A stretch of DNA of 64,000 bases. Origin: Schistosoma mansoni (Eukaryota > Platyhelminthes > Trematoda > Strigeidida > Schistosomatidae). The notes under the pieces are model-generated. The model made no database searches. It had not been told where the DNA came from and worked only from the letters and a program-made list of their open reading frames with translations. Every line of letters starts with the position of its first letter. Position 1 is the stretch's first letter. Where the stretch lies: assembly GCF_000237925.1 (NCBI RefSeq), contig NW_017386046.1, forward strand, positions 434,001-498,000, in the 5' to 3' direction. Below, piece after piece: positions 47,085 through 58,984 of this stretch. The translations under genes and the position numbers were made by a program.

Positions 47085-47345
47085 TATAATTTATGGACAA
47101 ACCAATCAGGATTAAGATAACATGTTTTGGATTTTGGCACGAAATTCATATATCCATTTGGTTAAATAGCATTTTGACATTACATCAGTTCGTGATGTAT
47201 TCCCTTACTATAATTCCTAACCATAATATCCAACTGCAAAATCCTAATCTTGATTCCTCACACAAATTTACAAACCACTTTTATCCTTACTAAGTAGACG
47301 GACATTTTGAAAAATATTTTAGCATTGCCCAAAGGTTGTTCACAA
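47085..47345 (+). repeat. Unclassified interspersed repeat, copy B
   Basis: Homologous to 29330-29610: TTTTGGATTTTGGCACGAAA, TTGGTTAAATAGCATTTTG, AAGTAGACGGACATTTTG. The short frame at 47093 is not a credible gene. Confidence 0.55.
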
Positions 47346-47830
47346 ATGATAGTCTCACAGAATATTCAGTAATAATGAAGTATACAATGGGAAGAAAAAC
47401 ATCTCAGTATTTTTTTGTAATCAATTAAGTGTGAAAAAAGAAACCCAACGTAATTTTCTTTCGAAAGTTTTTCATCCCTCTAAAATCTCAGCATGAATAA
47501 AAGAATGTTTCTTTTCATTTGACCTCTTTTTGTACAGTTTATCTAACGTTAAACAGATATGTATAAAATAGGATAACACTTCAAATAGACATACGTTAAT
47601 TGATAGGAATGTATACATAAGTGAATGGTATACTTTGTACCCTCTTCTACTAATCACTACTTGAATTATAGTATATTATGAAAAAAGTGTATATTATTTT
47701 CCATCTTTTTGATATTGTATTATATAATCTTCTTTTAATGATATAATCGATCTAATAATTGGCTAATACAAATAAGTATATTACAATTTGGGAAATCGCT
47801 CATAAGTTAAGAAACAAAAAAGAGTAGAAA
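47346..47830. other. A+T-rich spacer
   Basis: No gene or repeat seen. Confidence 0.5.
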
Positions 47831-48135
47831 TGTGGTGTGGTCTACTAATATTCACGTAAGTAGTATATGGTGATAGTCAGACAGAGAATGTATTTCACCA
47901 GAAGATCGATAAGGAAAGAACAGAAATGAAGCGCAATCGGTATGAAAATGTATGAACAATGAGATCAGGGAAGATGGACTGATATTTAGAGAATGAACAA
48001 TCAAGATGGAGATAATTGATTGTTATTTAGCAAATTAACTGTTTACTGTATGGTTATCAGATTTCAGTGAGATATTCTGTAATTTGTGCTTAAATATATA
48101 TTCGATAGTCCCCACCCGTGTTCTCATTCACTACA
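47831..48135 (-). mobile_element. Solo LTR (305 bp) with GAAA target duplication
   Basis: Starts TGTGGTGTGGTCTACTAATA and ends GTGTTCTCATTCACTACA. GAAA is present directly before (47827-47830) and after (48136-48139). It is inverted relative to the LTR at 46691, about 850 bp away. Because each has its own target duplication they are independent insertions, not two ends of one element. Confidence 0.85.
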
Positions 48136-49117
48136 GAAATGTTAAAACAAAAAAATTGTCACATTTTTATTCATCTATAATCAAGAAATTAGTAGATTAA
48201 GAGGAACAACTCTTATTTTTAGAAAAAAAATAATCTATTCAACATTTTAATATATTTAAGCAAAATATTTTATGACTGATCAATATTATCCCGATAGATT
48301 TCAGTCTTATTTTATTATAGACAGTTAATTAGTCAGTCAGCTACAACGTAGGACCAGGTACAAATATGCATCGGTCCAAGTTGCCATACCTCGTTAGTAC
48401 AATTATTATAAACAATAAATATTGTAATCAGTTATTAGAAATGTAAGATTCTAGGTAATTTATCACTTGTATATATTTATATATATGACCTAATTGTCTA
48501 ATGAATCCCGACAGACCTAAAAATTATAAGTTCGATCTTATTCAGGGTCATGGATGTACAATACTGACAAAAGTTCCTCATCTGGATAAAATAAATACTC
48601 AGTATCCCTTTATATTCAGTGACTCTCTTATTATCTAAAGTTAATTAATACTCATATTGTAAATGCGTATCATAGACTAACAGTTTTGAAGTGATCAATT
48701 AGTGTTTATTTCCGGTAAGTTTTACTTCATATAATAATAACTTCATGAATTCCTTTACAATAATTTCTCATCAACTTCAAACAGTTATGTTTAAAGCCAT
48801 TTTATATCATATGTAATTACTAGTCAAGCCAACACACTTTGAAGTCTGTTAATCTAACCAAGATTTATATGTTTAATTAGTTCATGAATAAGATCAGGTT
48901 TATCCCTTAAATTCATTTATCCTTTCAATCAGAAATTACTGTTTAAAACTGTTATCAGTAATATTTTTGCCAGTTAATAATTATCTCTAAGACTACGTCA
49001 TAGGTGAATATGTTGAGATTTCGATGTAAATATAATACTTAACTAATTTGTTCAATGACATTTTGACTTGTAATTTTTTGGGGAAAACTTAGGAAGAATA
49101 CTTTCTTTTTCTTCATT
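48136..49117. other. Spacer with a short old repeat-like patch
   Basis: About 48320-48400 (CAGTCAGCTACAACGTAGGA and following) is less A+T-rich and looks repeat-derived; class unknown. No gene seen. Confidence 0.4.
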
Positions 49118-49285
49118 TATTGATATCTATCCAATGCTTGTGAAATAAGGCTATATTGAGGCAATACGCACAGTATGCACATATGCCAATTAGATACTGA
49201 CCAATTGTAGTCCTAAACATCAATGGGAAGATTGAAACAAACAAACAATACTAAGTGAATTTAATATCTATCCATGTTTCAAAGT
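49118..49285 (+). repeat. SM-alpha fragment, 5' part only
   Basis: TATCTATCC is fused to AATGCTTGTGAAATAAGGCT and runs through the GTATGCACATATG and ATCAATGGGAAGATTG blocks to ACTAAGTGAATTT. The Pol III boxes and hammerhead are absent, as in the incomplete last unit at 42.8 kb. Confidence 0.75.
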
Positions 49286-50548
49286 AATTAACTGCAATTT
49301 CGTATTTGACAATTTCAATGGGTTTTCGTTGAAATAATGATGAATTTACTAAATTACTGACAAGTACTTAATCTTAATGACAATTTAATAATCAGACTGT
49401 GTAAACTTTCCTTCTGTAATTTATTTATTTTTTTAATTTCGTTTGAATGTCAGAATGGAATAGTTACATAAAATGGATGAAAATTTCTGTCAAATTAATA
49501 TCTAAAACCGTCTTTGTCTATTCTGTGTATTTAATTACTGGTTTGTTAATTCAAAATAATTAAAATTGTTATTTATATATATACATAACCACGTATTGTT
49601 TGGAATATATGAGTTATAGCATGTAATAGAACACAATACACATTTCGTTCCATTTAGTATTCATCAAATAGACCTATCGAAATCACTATGCTGATAATTG
49701 AACTCAAACACACTTTAAACATGAACACGTTATGCATTGAGCAAGTGAATTCAAATGGGTACTAACTTGTTCACATGGCGACAAAGACTGATCACTTGTA
49801 ATCGTGATTGTTAATAAACAAAAATTACAAGCCTTCAATAATAAAAACAATATGGTTTCGAATATCTATCGATGTATAATGATGTTCTGTGTATTTAATT
49901 GTTTTATTGAATCAATTCACTAATTTGTAAGAGTCATAAAATATTTTGTTGAGTTTTCTAATTATCCTCCATTAAAGATAAACAGTTGTTTCAATACTAC
50001 TTAATTAGCTAATATTACATTTTTTTAACAGTAAATGAAGCTTATTTAATATAACAGTATGATAATGATTCCAAATTATTCACTGGGTAACATTGTTATA
50101 TTAATGATTACTATAAATGTGTTTTGAGTGAATGAACGTAGTTTTAAGAAAACAGAAATACTATTTGTAAATTTCTCTGATCAGATTGTAGTTGTCTCAT
50201 TGGTTAAAATAGAGTTTTTTGTTAGATCTTGACAAACAAGTCAAGCATAGATCCGATTCATTTTTAACAAAATATTTTAGACTTTAACGTAGACATTGTG
50301 TAGAATCATAATTTTATAATTTTGCATCTCATCTATTAATTACATCCCATATATATTTGCTTAGTTTTGAAATAATCCACAAAAGTAACATTATAAATTG
50401 AATACATTTTACACAAATGTAAATTTGAAAACTGGTTTTTTAGTGTAACAGTATTTTATACAAAAATACTATCGATCATAAATGAGACTTATCAAACCTG
50501 TACAAATAATCAATATGGTTTATATGATAGGTTATATTAAATGATAAC
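49286..50548. other. A+T-rich spacer
   Basis: No gene or repeat seen. The last exon of the noggin-like gene could lie here or farther left, but I could not find it. Confidence 0.4.
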
Positions 50549-50750
50549 TCATGAGTCAAGTGAAGCTAGACTACCATGGTTAAGCGCTCGAGCGCGAGAC
50601 TTATAGGTCCCGGGTTCTAATATCGTGAGGCGGGATCGTGGATGCACACCGCTGGGGAGTCGCACAACAGGACAAAACGACTGTCCAGTACTTCCAGGTT
50701 TTCCTTGGTGGTCTAGCTTCAATTGATTCACGCTTTCAACTATGAAAATA
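50549..50750 (+). repeat. Chimeric family-2 SINE
   Basis: A 32-bp inverted tail (ACTCATGAGTCAAGTGAAGC...ACCATGG) is joined directly to a plus-strand body starting inside the A box (TTAAGCGCTCGAGCGCGAG). The hammerhead region has CTGGGGAG (A6 changed) and ACAAAAC (G12 lost), so it is inactive. Confidence 0.75.
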
Positions 50751-50941
50751 AATATGTTATTTGTTTTGTTGATTGACTGAATAGGCTGTTTAAAAAAACT
50801 ATAATGAAGATATCGTAACAAATTGTAGATTGAATTCTAAATAAGATTTACATAATTTGACATCTTAACTTTAGATTAAGTTTTTTAAGTAATCAATTTA
50901 GAAATTTCGACAATATCATGATCAAATTTATTTTTACTTAC

Positions 50942-51985
50942 CCATCTCAACAATTTCAATGATCGTGAACCACTTGAACGACAACGCATACCAGGTGGCC
51001 AAGAACAAGAATGTGTATTCACACAAACTCCACGTTTAATCCATCTAGGCCAAAACAATGGTCCTAAATCTTCCCATATATATTCCATAGCACATGTTGC
51101 ACGTTGTAATAACCAAGTTTTCATTATATTTACTTGATCAATAGTCATTTTAATTGGATAAATTAATCCATCATTATTAACTGGACGAAAAACAGTAAAA
51201 TTTAATTCATCTACAATATTTAATAAATAATTATCAGGTTTCGGAATATTTGGTGATAATGTTGAACGTGTACTTTTAATCGATGAACTTTGTGAATTTA
51301 ATGGACTTTCAATAGACATCCAATCATTTTGTAAATCAGATCCAAGAATTCTACGTAATTTACGTATTGAATCAATAGTAGAACTTGGACGTAATTGAAG
51401 TAATGCTTTACTATCTATTCTTTCACCTAATACACGTACATCAACTCTTTCAAATTCATGTGAATGTTCAGGTGGCCATGAACGATCTTCATTAACTATT
51501 GAATGTTGTGATATTTTTGATGATAAAAGTAAAGAATTCTTATCAATATTTTCAGATGGTTTAACAATAATTTGAGCTCTTTGATTAGTTGTAAAATGAT
51601 TTGAATTAGTATTCGTTTCCATTGAATGTGATTCTGGTTTTTCATTCATTCTATATCTACTATTTGTAGGAGAAGGTAATGATGATGGTAAAAATTGTGA
51701 TGAAGCTATAGCTTCAGCTTGTCTTGTTAATATATCACTTACTTTAACATTCACTTTACGTGAATAATCTTTATCATATAAATCATGATTTAATTTTTGT
51801 GTTAAATATGATTGATGTAAACCGCCAGTTGTTATCATTGCATATTTTTTAGGTAGATTTTGATGATTTAAATCATTGAATTGTTGTAATGTTGTATGAA
51901 TAAATAATAAAATTAAAACAAAAAATGATAAAATTGAACTTTGAATATTATTAGATAAATGATAGAAAATAATAGACATGCTCAA
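50942..51985 (-). CDS. Noggin-like BMP antagonist, first coding exon
   Basis: Noggins are secreted cystine-knot proteins that bind BMP ligands and block receptor contact, setting dorsal-ventral and neural fates. The 348 codons begin with a hydrophobic signal peptide (about residues 15-34, ILSFFVLILLFIHTT). A long Ser/Asn-rich stretch (about 35-165) follows that typical noggins lack. The noggin domain then starts with the block LLQLRPSSTIDSIRKLRRIL and continues to CAMEYIWEDLGPLFWPRWIK, then GVCVNTHSCSWPPGMRC and LKLLRW. Trp, Pro and Cys positions match the noggin family (WNDLG.RFWPRYVK in vertebrates). The last codon TGG is followed by a perfect donor (GTAAGT at 50941-50936); reading through gives 18 odd residues and a stop, so the remaining cysteines (CxW...CxCxC) must be on another exon. 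The NFTV site is a possible N-glycosylation signal. The ATG at 51985 is the first in frame and precedes the signal peptide closely. Vertebrate noggin is intronless, so the split is notable. Identity is strong; the exact subfamily is not set. Confidence 0.88.
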
Positions 51986-52443
51986 ATTTCAATAGGATAG
52001 TTGACATAAGAGTTAAGTAGTTTGTTTGTTCCTTTTTCTTTCTTTCTTTTTGTTTTTCTTTTTCTTTTGTTTATTCTTTGTTTTGGTTTCTTATTATTCA
52101 AATTAGAAAATGGAATTTTCTTTTTTCTTTTATCCTCTTTTTTTTTATAGTCCTTGTTATTTATCTTTTGAATTGGTTGCGTTTAATTCAATGTTCTATT
52201 TTTATACAACACACTGGAATATACAAACACAATTCAATTATTCCAATAGTCGAATATATATATGTCTGTGTGTTGATGTACAGTAATCACTTATTTGACT
52301 AAGTTTCAATGTTAGTTTGTGTGTGGAGATACATTTCGATGTATGTTTTAGGCAGTTTTGTTTTATCACGTTAACTTTTAAATTGTCTAAAATAATCATG
52401 ATTCGAAGTTTGTCTATAATGTGTTGGTCAGACGCTCATTTAA

Positions 52444-52494
<51 letters not shown>

Positions 52495-52991
52495 ATAACT
52501 AAAATGAATGATTACTATGACTAGAGGTCAGTAAGAATAAAATAATAATCTTTATTATTTCATTCATTTCATGTCTGAGGTTATCACTAAGTCATTTGGG
52601 TTTATATTTTGTTAAAGTAACCAGGTCTGTATATATATGTATAAATGCACATGTTTATATAGGTAAGTGAATTGATCAAGAGTATAATTTGACATACCTT
52701 TTACAGTATGTTACATAATTATCAATGAAAGTGAAATGTTATAAAAAAAAATAACACACTGCCATGAAAAATGGAATGTAACCAATGAATTATGTTAATA
52801 TATAAACTTTGATTATTTAAATTAAACAAAAAGAAAAAGAAAAAAAACAAACAAACAAACGGTTTTATACATAAATCATGTATAAATTACAAAAGAGAGA
52901 AACAAATATAATCAACAATAGGGTTGTAATATCAAGTTTTAATTAAAGATAATAATAACATGCATGAATAATTGTTTAATGAAAAATATAC
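51986..52991. other. Upstream region of the noggin-like gene
   Basis: 52020-52150 is pyrimidine-rich on the plus strand, so purine-rich on the gene's strand, and could be 5' UTR or promoter. An (AT)n tract follows at 52449. No TATA box, second exon or other gene could be supported. Confidence 0.4.
52449..52490. repeat. (AT)n microsatellite
   Basis: About 21 AT units without interruption. Confidence 0.95.
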
Positions 52992-53500
52992 AGCATAATA
53001 TCTGAATACATAAATATTAGTACCAAGGGGGCACCGAATATCTATGCGCCATACAAGTCACTTGATTTGTTTGTGGGCTATGATACTGCCCGGGTGCCCA
53101 AACTGAAGTAGGTGGTTTTCCTAGGAGGCCACACGCGGAGCCTTCCATCTAAAGGTCAGATCAACAAGGCAGTGGAACAACGCACAAAAATGCAGTCCCA
53201 TGGTAGCCAGTGACCAACGATTGATTCATACGTCATTTGTTCCCTCAGGATCCTGGATTTCATGTGCACCATTGATTTGGAATCAGATTTTTCCAACTCC
53301 ACTAGGTAGATCCTCCATATCCACCAACCCTATTAAAGAGTCGGACATTCACTTTTCACCCCCTCAATTTCATAGATAACATCCCGTGTCGCTAGTAGGA
53401 CATCCTTGGCACTGGTTGTATGCGCGTGGCCATGTGAGAGTATTTTGAGAGGGTGAGCTGACTCTCCTCACTCTCGACCGTACCAGGGCATTTGATGAGT
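52992..53500 (+). repeat. Family-3 GC-richer repeat, second long copy
   Basis: Collinear with 9436-9960 along almost its whole length (GGCACCGAATATCTATGCGC, TCCCATGGTAGCCAGTGACC, ACTCTCCTCACTCTC-GACCGTACCAGGGC). Several small deletions. Confidence 0.75.
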
Positions 53501-53962
53501 TACATTAATAATAATACTAATATTTAGAAAAAGAATCTTTGATTTTTACAGTTATTCATGGGAAGAATTCTGACCACATTTTAACAATAACTATTTAAAC
53601 TACCAATTTAAAATTAAAAACGAATCATATTAAAATTAACAATAGGAAAGCAATATTTAGTATATCTGAATGAGAAACATCATAAATTATTTATTCTTTC
53701 CTTAGTTTTAGTACCATGAGATTTTCAATGTAAAGCAATACATTCAAGTACTGGACTGATTGATAGAAACATCAGAAATATTGTAAGATTCTGATAAAGT
53801 AAGTTTATTCAAACAAATTTCATGAAATAATATAGTTGATTTGCATTTTTCTAGCAACACAATTACCAAGTACATATTATACAGCAATCATTGATACATT
53901 TCTTTTCTTATAACTATTTAGTAAATAAACTGTCTAGTTTAAATGAAGTTGGTTATTTTATA
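53501..53962. other. A+T-rich spacer
   Basis: No gene or repeat seen. Confidence 0.5.
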
Positions 53963-54338
53963 TAGTTGATATCATGAGTCAATTGAAGCTAGACCACCAT
54001 GGAAAACCTGGGAGCACTGAACGGCTGTTTCATCCTATTTCGGGACTCCTCAGCAGTGCGCATCCACAATCCTGCCTCTCGAGATTCGAACCCAGGACCT
54101 ATCAGTTTCACACGCGCTCACTTAACCTCTAGACCAGTGAGCCGGCATCCAACGGTGTTAATGTCTAACTCCAACCAATCCACGAAATTAGGTGACACAT
54201 CCACCAATGTCTTCAGTGAGTTGCTATCTCACAACAAACCCGATTGAACTCCACTAGCCACTGCTTCTCACTAGAACTCCGGGAAATACCTCATGATTTC
54301 AACTATCGAAATTACTATAATATCCACAAAACCCCTTC
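53963..54338 (-). repeat. Family-2 SINE with 5' extension and inverted tail
   Basis: Same architecture as 32354-32738: minus-strand body, 5' extension with GACATTGGTGGATGTGTCAC on the minus strand, then a plus-strand tail (ATTTCAACTATCGAAATTAC to ACCCCTTC). The two copies are closely similar and so belong to one subfamily. Confidence 0.85.
54014..54059 (-). ncRNA. Hammerhead ribozyme, family-2 type
   Basis: CTGAGGAG and GAAAC are intact and stem I GCACTG/CAGTGC is perfect. Stem II is GTCC/GGAT with one wobble. The cut triplet is GUU. A weak ribozyme is possible. Confidence 0.6.
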
Positions 54339-55139
54339 ATACTCTTTCATACCTAATTGACAAAAAAAACATTCCGAAACAGTTATGATATAACTAAATA
54401 ATAACACTGGGATAATTTAAAACATACATTAATGACATAGTTGATGCTGTTACGAGTTCAACTTACTCGGTAAACAAAACGAAGGCCAATGGCACAGTGA
54501 TACGATAGGTTATTCTAATCTACTCTACCCAGCCCTGCTAACTAAATCGACAAGTCTTGATGAGGTGTAGACAATGTATTCTACAAGCACCTGCAAAATA
54601 AGAGGTCACTAAACACACAAATCAAGCTTATTTATGCAATGATAGTAACGCCCTTGAGAGAGTCACAAAATAACGTACTAAGAAAAATCCGTCAACCAAT
54701 GACAGTCAAGGGACTCTGAATGAGAAATCTAAGCTGTAGGTCAACTAAGCGTTTCTTGGCACGAAAATATGAAATTCAAATTTCCAGAATAAAATTAGTA
54801 CCTTTGCCAAGTGAGTTCTGGGGATCTAACGTTCCCAACACAAACAATGAAACAATACTTAACTCTTATTTAAATGAACACAAGGTTTACCGAAAAAATA
54901 ATACATTAAATTCTATCAGCTGTTAATTATAATAATAGAGATTAATAGTTACCATTGTTTAAAATTATTAAACTTTTTTTTCACTATTTAATTAACATCG
55001 AACTATATATTAATGGAATATTATTAAAATAATTAAATTTTGTATCTTTTTTTAAAAAAAAGCAACATTTAAAATACATTTTTATTGAAATTTAACTAGG
55101 AATAAAATTCGGTTGAGATCTATGGTATTTTGTCTATAT
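54339..55139. other. Spacer with an unidentified less A+T-rich patch
   Basis: About 54440-54720 is less A+T-rich and is followed by a 68-codon frame at 54720-54926 (RFLARKYEIQISRIKLVPLP is its middle part). It could be retroelement debris or an exon; no motif, splice context or second copy supports either. Confidence 0.3.
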
Positions 55140-55531
55140 CAGCGTTTACTCATTATGTATGTAATCACTTGTTTCTGGCCCTTTAAACTGTTGTCATAAT
55201 CAATGCTATAGAATTTTCTTTTACATAAGGTATATATTTACAATATTCAGTCTAGTGCCCCTTCCAGCCATAGGAACATGATGAAGCCTAGTAAGCCCTT
55301 CTGGAGAAGAGTGCTACATCAAAGCACGACACAACTACCGCGGCACAATAGTTGTTTTTGCACTGCTTACGCAGAATCATTATATAACACTTTCATTCTT
55401 TTTTTTGGGGGGGGGGCAAACTCATTTTTATCATCTTTTTGAACCCTCAATAGTTATACAATGACCCTTTGTAGCATTCGTAATCGTTTAGTGGGTATAG
55501 GTAGAGTGGTTGATTAGACCGATCTCCACGA
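55140..55531 (+). repeat. Penelope-like element 3' untranslated region, second copy
   Basis: Close match to 13055-13370, including CCAGCCATAGGAACATGATG and GTAGCATTCGTAATCGTTT. A GGGGGGG run and extra bases are inserted near 55408. It ends abruptly at GATCTCCACGACC, where a SINE tail begins. Confidence 0.7.
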
Positions 55532-55630
55532 CCATCCAGTGCTTCCAGGTTTTCCATGGTGGTCTAGCTTTGATCGATTCATGATCTTAACTATTAAAAT
55601 TACTATAATATCCACAAAACCCCTTCTGAT
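55532..55630 (+). repeat. Family-2 SINE tail fused to Penelope-like 3' end
   Basis: Starts exactly at the ribozyme's 3' product end (ATCCAGTGCTTCCAGG) and continues to ACCCCTTCTGAT. No A box, B box or ribozyme core precedes it. Confidence 0.75.
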
Positions 55631-55699
55631 AATAAAAAATTTTAAATGAAACAATTTTATTCGTTTACATGTATATCAACCTATGTTAATTGTTTGTCT

Positions 55700-56075
55700 T
55701 GTTGTTAGAAGAGGCAAAGATTGGCAAAACAAGAGCAGCATTCTTACAACTAAAGAACATATGAATCTCAAAACAACTGTCAACCACTATCAAAATCAGA
55801 ATCTTCAATACGGATGTCAAGATAGTTCTACTGTATGGAGCTGAGACTTGGAGAACTACTACAACCATTATCACATATGTACAAGTGTTTATAAACAATT
55901 GTCTATACAAGATACTGAATGTCCGTTAGTCAGATACTATCAGCAACACCCTACTATTGGAGAGAACGAACCAGCTTCCAAATGAAGAAGTTAGGAAAAG
56001 ACGATATAAGTGGATAAGGCATACACTACGAAAATTATCAAACTGCACCACAAATTAAGCTCTAACTTGGAATCC
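55700..56075 (+). pseudogene. RTE-like LINE 3' fragment, decayed
   Basis: Matches the copies at 21.4 and 35.9 kb: GCAAAACAAGAGCAGCATTC, TACTGTATGGAGCTGAGAC (YGAE block), the NQLPNEE block and [15 protein letters not shown]. Frame breaks and lost codons make it non-functional. The final GNRRK block is missing. Confidence 0.7.
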
Positions 56076-56254
56076 TGTACATCTAAAATGTTATACAATG
56101 CTCCTAATTTTCACCCCAAAATTCTCTTGGTTTCTCTTTAAGCGTAGATTACATTCATTACAAATTGATTCCAGAAAGGATTTCACAAAAAACTGTTTCG
56201 TTCTAGTGCGAAACTCACCAAAAGTATGTATCCAATATCATTTCGGATGCCAAA

Positions 56255-56430
56255 CACAGGTTTTGCATCAAACCTCTAGCCGTTAGAGCCACTGAATCGG
56301 CATCTAGTGATACATTCTGAGGTCCAGTTAAGTTGCCATACCCCGTGATGATTGTTGAATGTCACAGGTGACAGCGATTTCGATCCCAACGTGTCCGAAC
56401 ACCACCAGTCACAGTTTTTCTTCAAATCCC
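56255..56430 (-). repeat. Old family-2 SINE head and 5' extension
   Basis: ACCTCTAGCCGTTAGAGCCA then CTGAATCGGCATCTAGTGAT correspond to the inverse A box region and head. The 5' extension is decayed (CGAACACCACCAGTCACAG). Confidence 0.5.
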
Positions 56431-58984
56431 TTACTACTAATTATTAGTATTATTTTTATACATTTTTAAATTTTCTATTGCTTAGTTTTCTATGACGTGC
56501 AAAAACTTAGATAAACACATTTGTATCAGGCCTCAAGTTGTTTATATCTATTTCAGCTAGAGATATTTTACAAATTTATGTGATATTTGCATTTTAAGAA
56601 GTTTCAGTGAACTACCTATAATGTTTTACAAATCTTATAAAAGATATTGTAGTTCTCCTAGTGGCTCCCAAAGATAATAAGATATTTTTCAACGAATTAT
56701 ATTAAAAGCTGCTTATAAAATTATGTGGACAGTTGCTCTTCTGAAAGACAAATACTCAATGGTTGACATTAGCTTTCCTCAAGAGGCATTTATGTAACAG
56801 AATTTAGTTGATCTTTTGAATACGGTATGTAAACAACTAACTTCGTGAAAGGTCTGCATGTTCTTAGTGCGTTATTCTAAGAAAAAAACATACGCTAAAA
56901 AAAACTTGGAGTTTGTGAGTAGACAGATTTTAGTTAGCAGTGGAAACCAAGATACTTTTTTCTTCCTAGTTAAGAATCTTCAGCTGAAATTGCCTTCATC
57001 CAAGTGTTGATTTTATCTTTCAATATTCTGATTACTAAAAATATCACAAAGACTCTGAAGATTAACTAGAATGATAACATTTGAAAAGCTTCGAAGTGTG
57101 AATAACATTCTGTATTTTTATGTAATAAAATGCTGTTTGGAAATGAACAGTGGATTTTGTTTTTGAGTGATACCCTCTTTTGTACAACACTCTCGCTACC
57201 CAAATATGCCTTGTTTAATTATGTATACTCCAATCATTTTAACTCGGTCCATTTCAAAGGTTCATTGAAAACACTGGAAATAGGTTCTCTTCTATAGTGA
57301 AATAATTTCACGTGATACTCTTTATTGATTCATATGTACTATTTTAGGGTAGATCTTTATGTTTGCAAGAAAAATTGAAATTACACAACTTATGTTCAGT
57401 ACAATTATTTCTAAACATAGATGATATATTAATCATCAATTTAACACTTTGATATGCTTGTCTCAAATAATAATAATAATTAAATATTTTAATGAAATAT
57501 CTTCTGGAGATTCGTTTATTTGATGAATGATATTTGTTGCGGATAGACATAGGTTGTGTTATTATTAAAATCTATAGGTTACTGAACAGTTAATTTGTCA
57601 TAAGGCTGCACTCCTTAAAACCTCATACCGACCACCCTGCCAGTAACTGGACCCAGAACCTTCAGAATTTGTAGGATGTGATTACACACTAAACTATTGG
57701 GTAGGATCCAATGTTTTACATTCTCAAATTCAATCAATTTGCGATATAGTATGATGATCATTCAGTGCCAAATTGATAATAACTACTTCATTCCACCGAT
57801 CACAACTTTCCACCATAACTTCAGAAACTCATCTCGCAGTATGTTACTACTAAGCACACAATTATAATTTATATAGAGTTTTGCAGTGATTCATTTGGTT
57901 AATTGGTGGTAATCGTCGTAACTTGGTTTCACTGATGAACAGTCTTAAGCTAGAATGAAACACTTGCCCAGTGCTTTCTGGTTTCTAATGTTAGGTCAGT
58001 TGAGGTTAATTTGTGACGAATACAACCCATAAATTATTATAGGAATTCAACATATTTCTGACAAACTAACAATAATTGGATTTGAGATGAAAAGTATTAA
58101 TTATGAGAATAAATCAGTATAATGGATGCCAGAAACTGTTTAGGATACACTAAATTGTCAGTGTTTCTTATCCAAATTGAATTTATATAGTTCTTTTATT
58201 TAATTGAATATATTTTTTTCTATATAAACGTTAATACAGAGGAATTTTAATGGCTTCACAAACATGAAATTATGTTATTGTTTTAAATGTTGATCGATTA
58301 TCATACTGTATGTAATTCTCAGATGCATGTTTAATCTGATTTTTCCAACGAATATCCTATTTAACAAAGATAAATTTAAAAGTTTACGTTTTCTGGTGAT
58401 TTTTTCAGAAGTTATAGCTGTAATAAACATATCGTAAATATTTTATCAAAGAAATACGATGTATTTTACTCCTAACAAAATGTATGAAAATTGGATAATA
58501 GGATTAACATTTTGATTCTTTCACTTAATTTCTAAAAAATTGGTCACAACATGCGCTGACCGAGGTTAAATAACTATATTCCTGTTTGAGTAATAAAGTG
58601 TTGGTTACGAAGGATATTTGAATACTAACGATGGTCCCTGTCGCCTTACCTTTTAAAAAATAGGAGGGGATTACAGTTCATAGACATTTGGTCATAATGG
58701 GCTATCTGGACATAACTTCATCAGCAATTACTAAGACAGAATCCTAAATTTTTACAATTAAGTATGATAACGGTTAGCAGTGAGTTTCGCTATTTAGATC
58801 TCATCACGTGAATTTAACAATATCCTGATGATGTTTCCAAGAAGGCTAGGAACCATCGTTTCAAATATTAGGGACTAATCAATATACTAGTAATTTTCAA
58901 TTTCCATAAATGAAACAACTAATATTTCTAAGTTCCTTGTACGGATGCTTTGATAACAATTGTCTTGTTTCTTTTGTATCCGAA
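56431..58984. other. Spacer with faint SINE remains
   Basis: Weak family-2-like traces at about 57595-57840 (minus) and 57925-58010 (plus, GCCCAGTGCTTTCTGGTTTC). No gene seen. Confidence 0.4.

Noticed and set aside
46691-48135. One complete LTR retrotransposon bounded by two LTRs
   Set aside because: The two LTRs are in opposite orientation, each has its own 4-bp duplication, and no gag-pol sequence lies between them.
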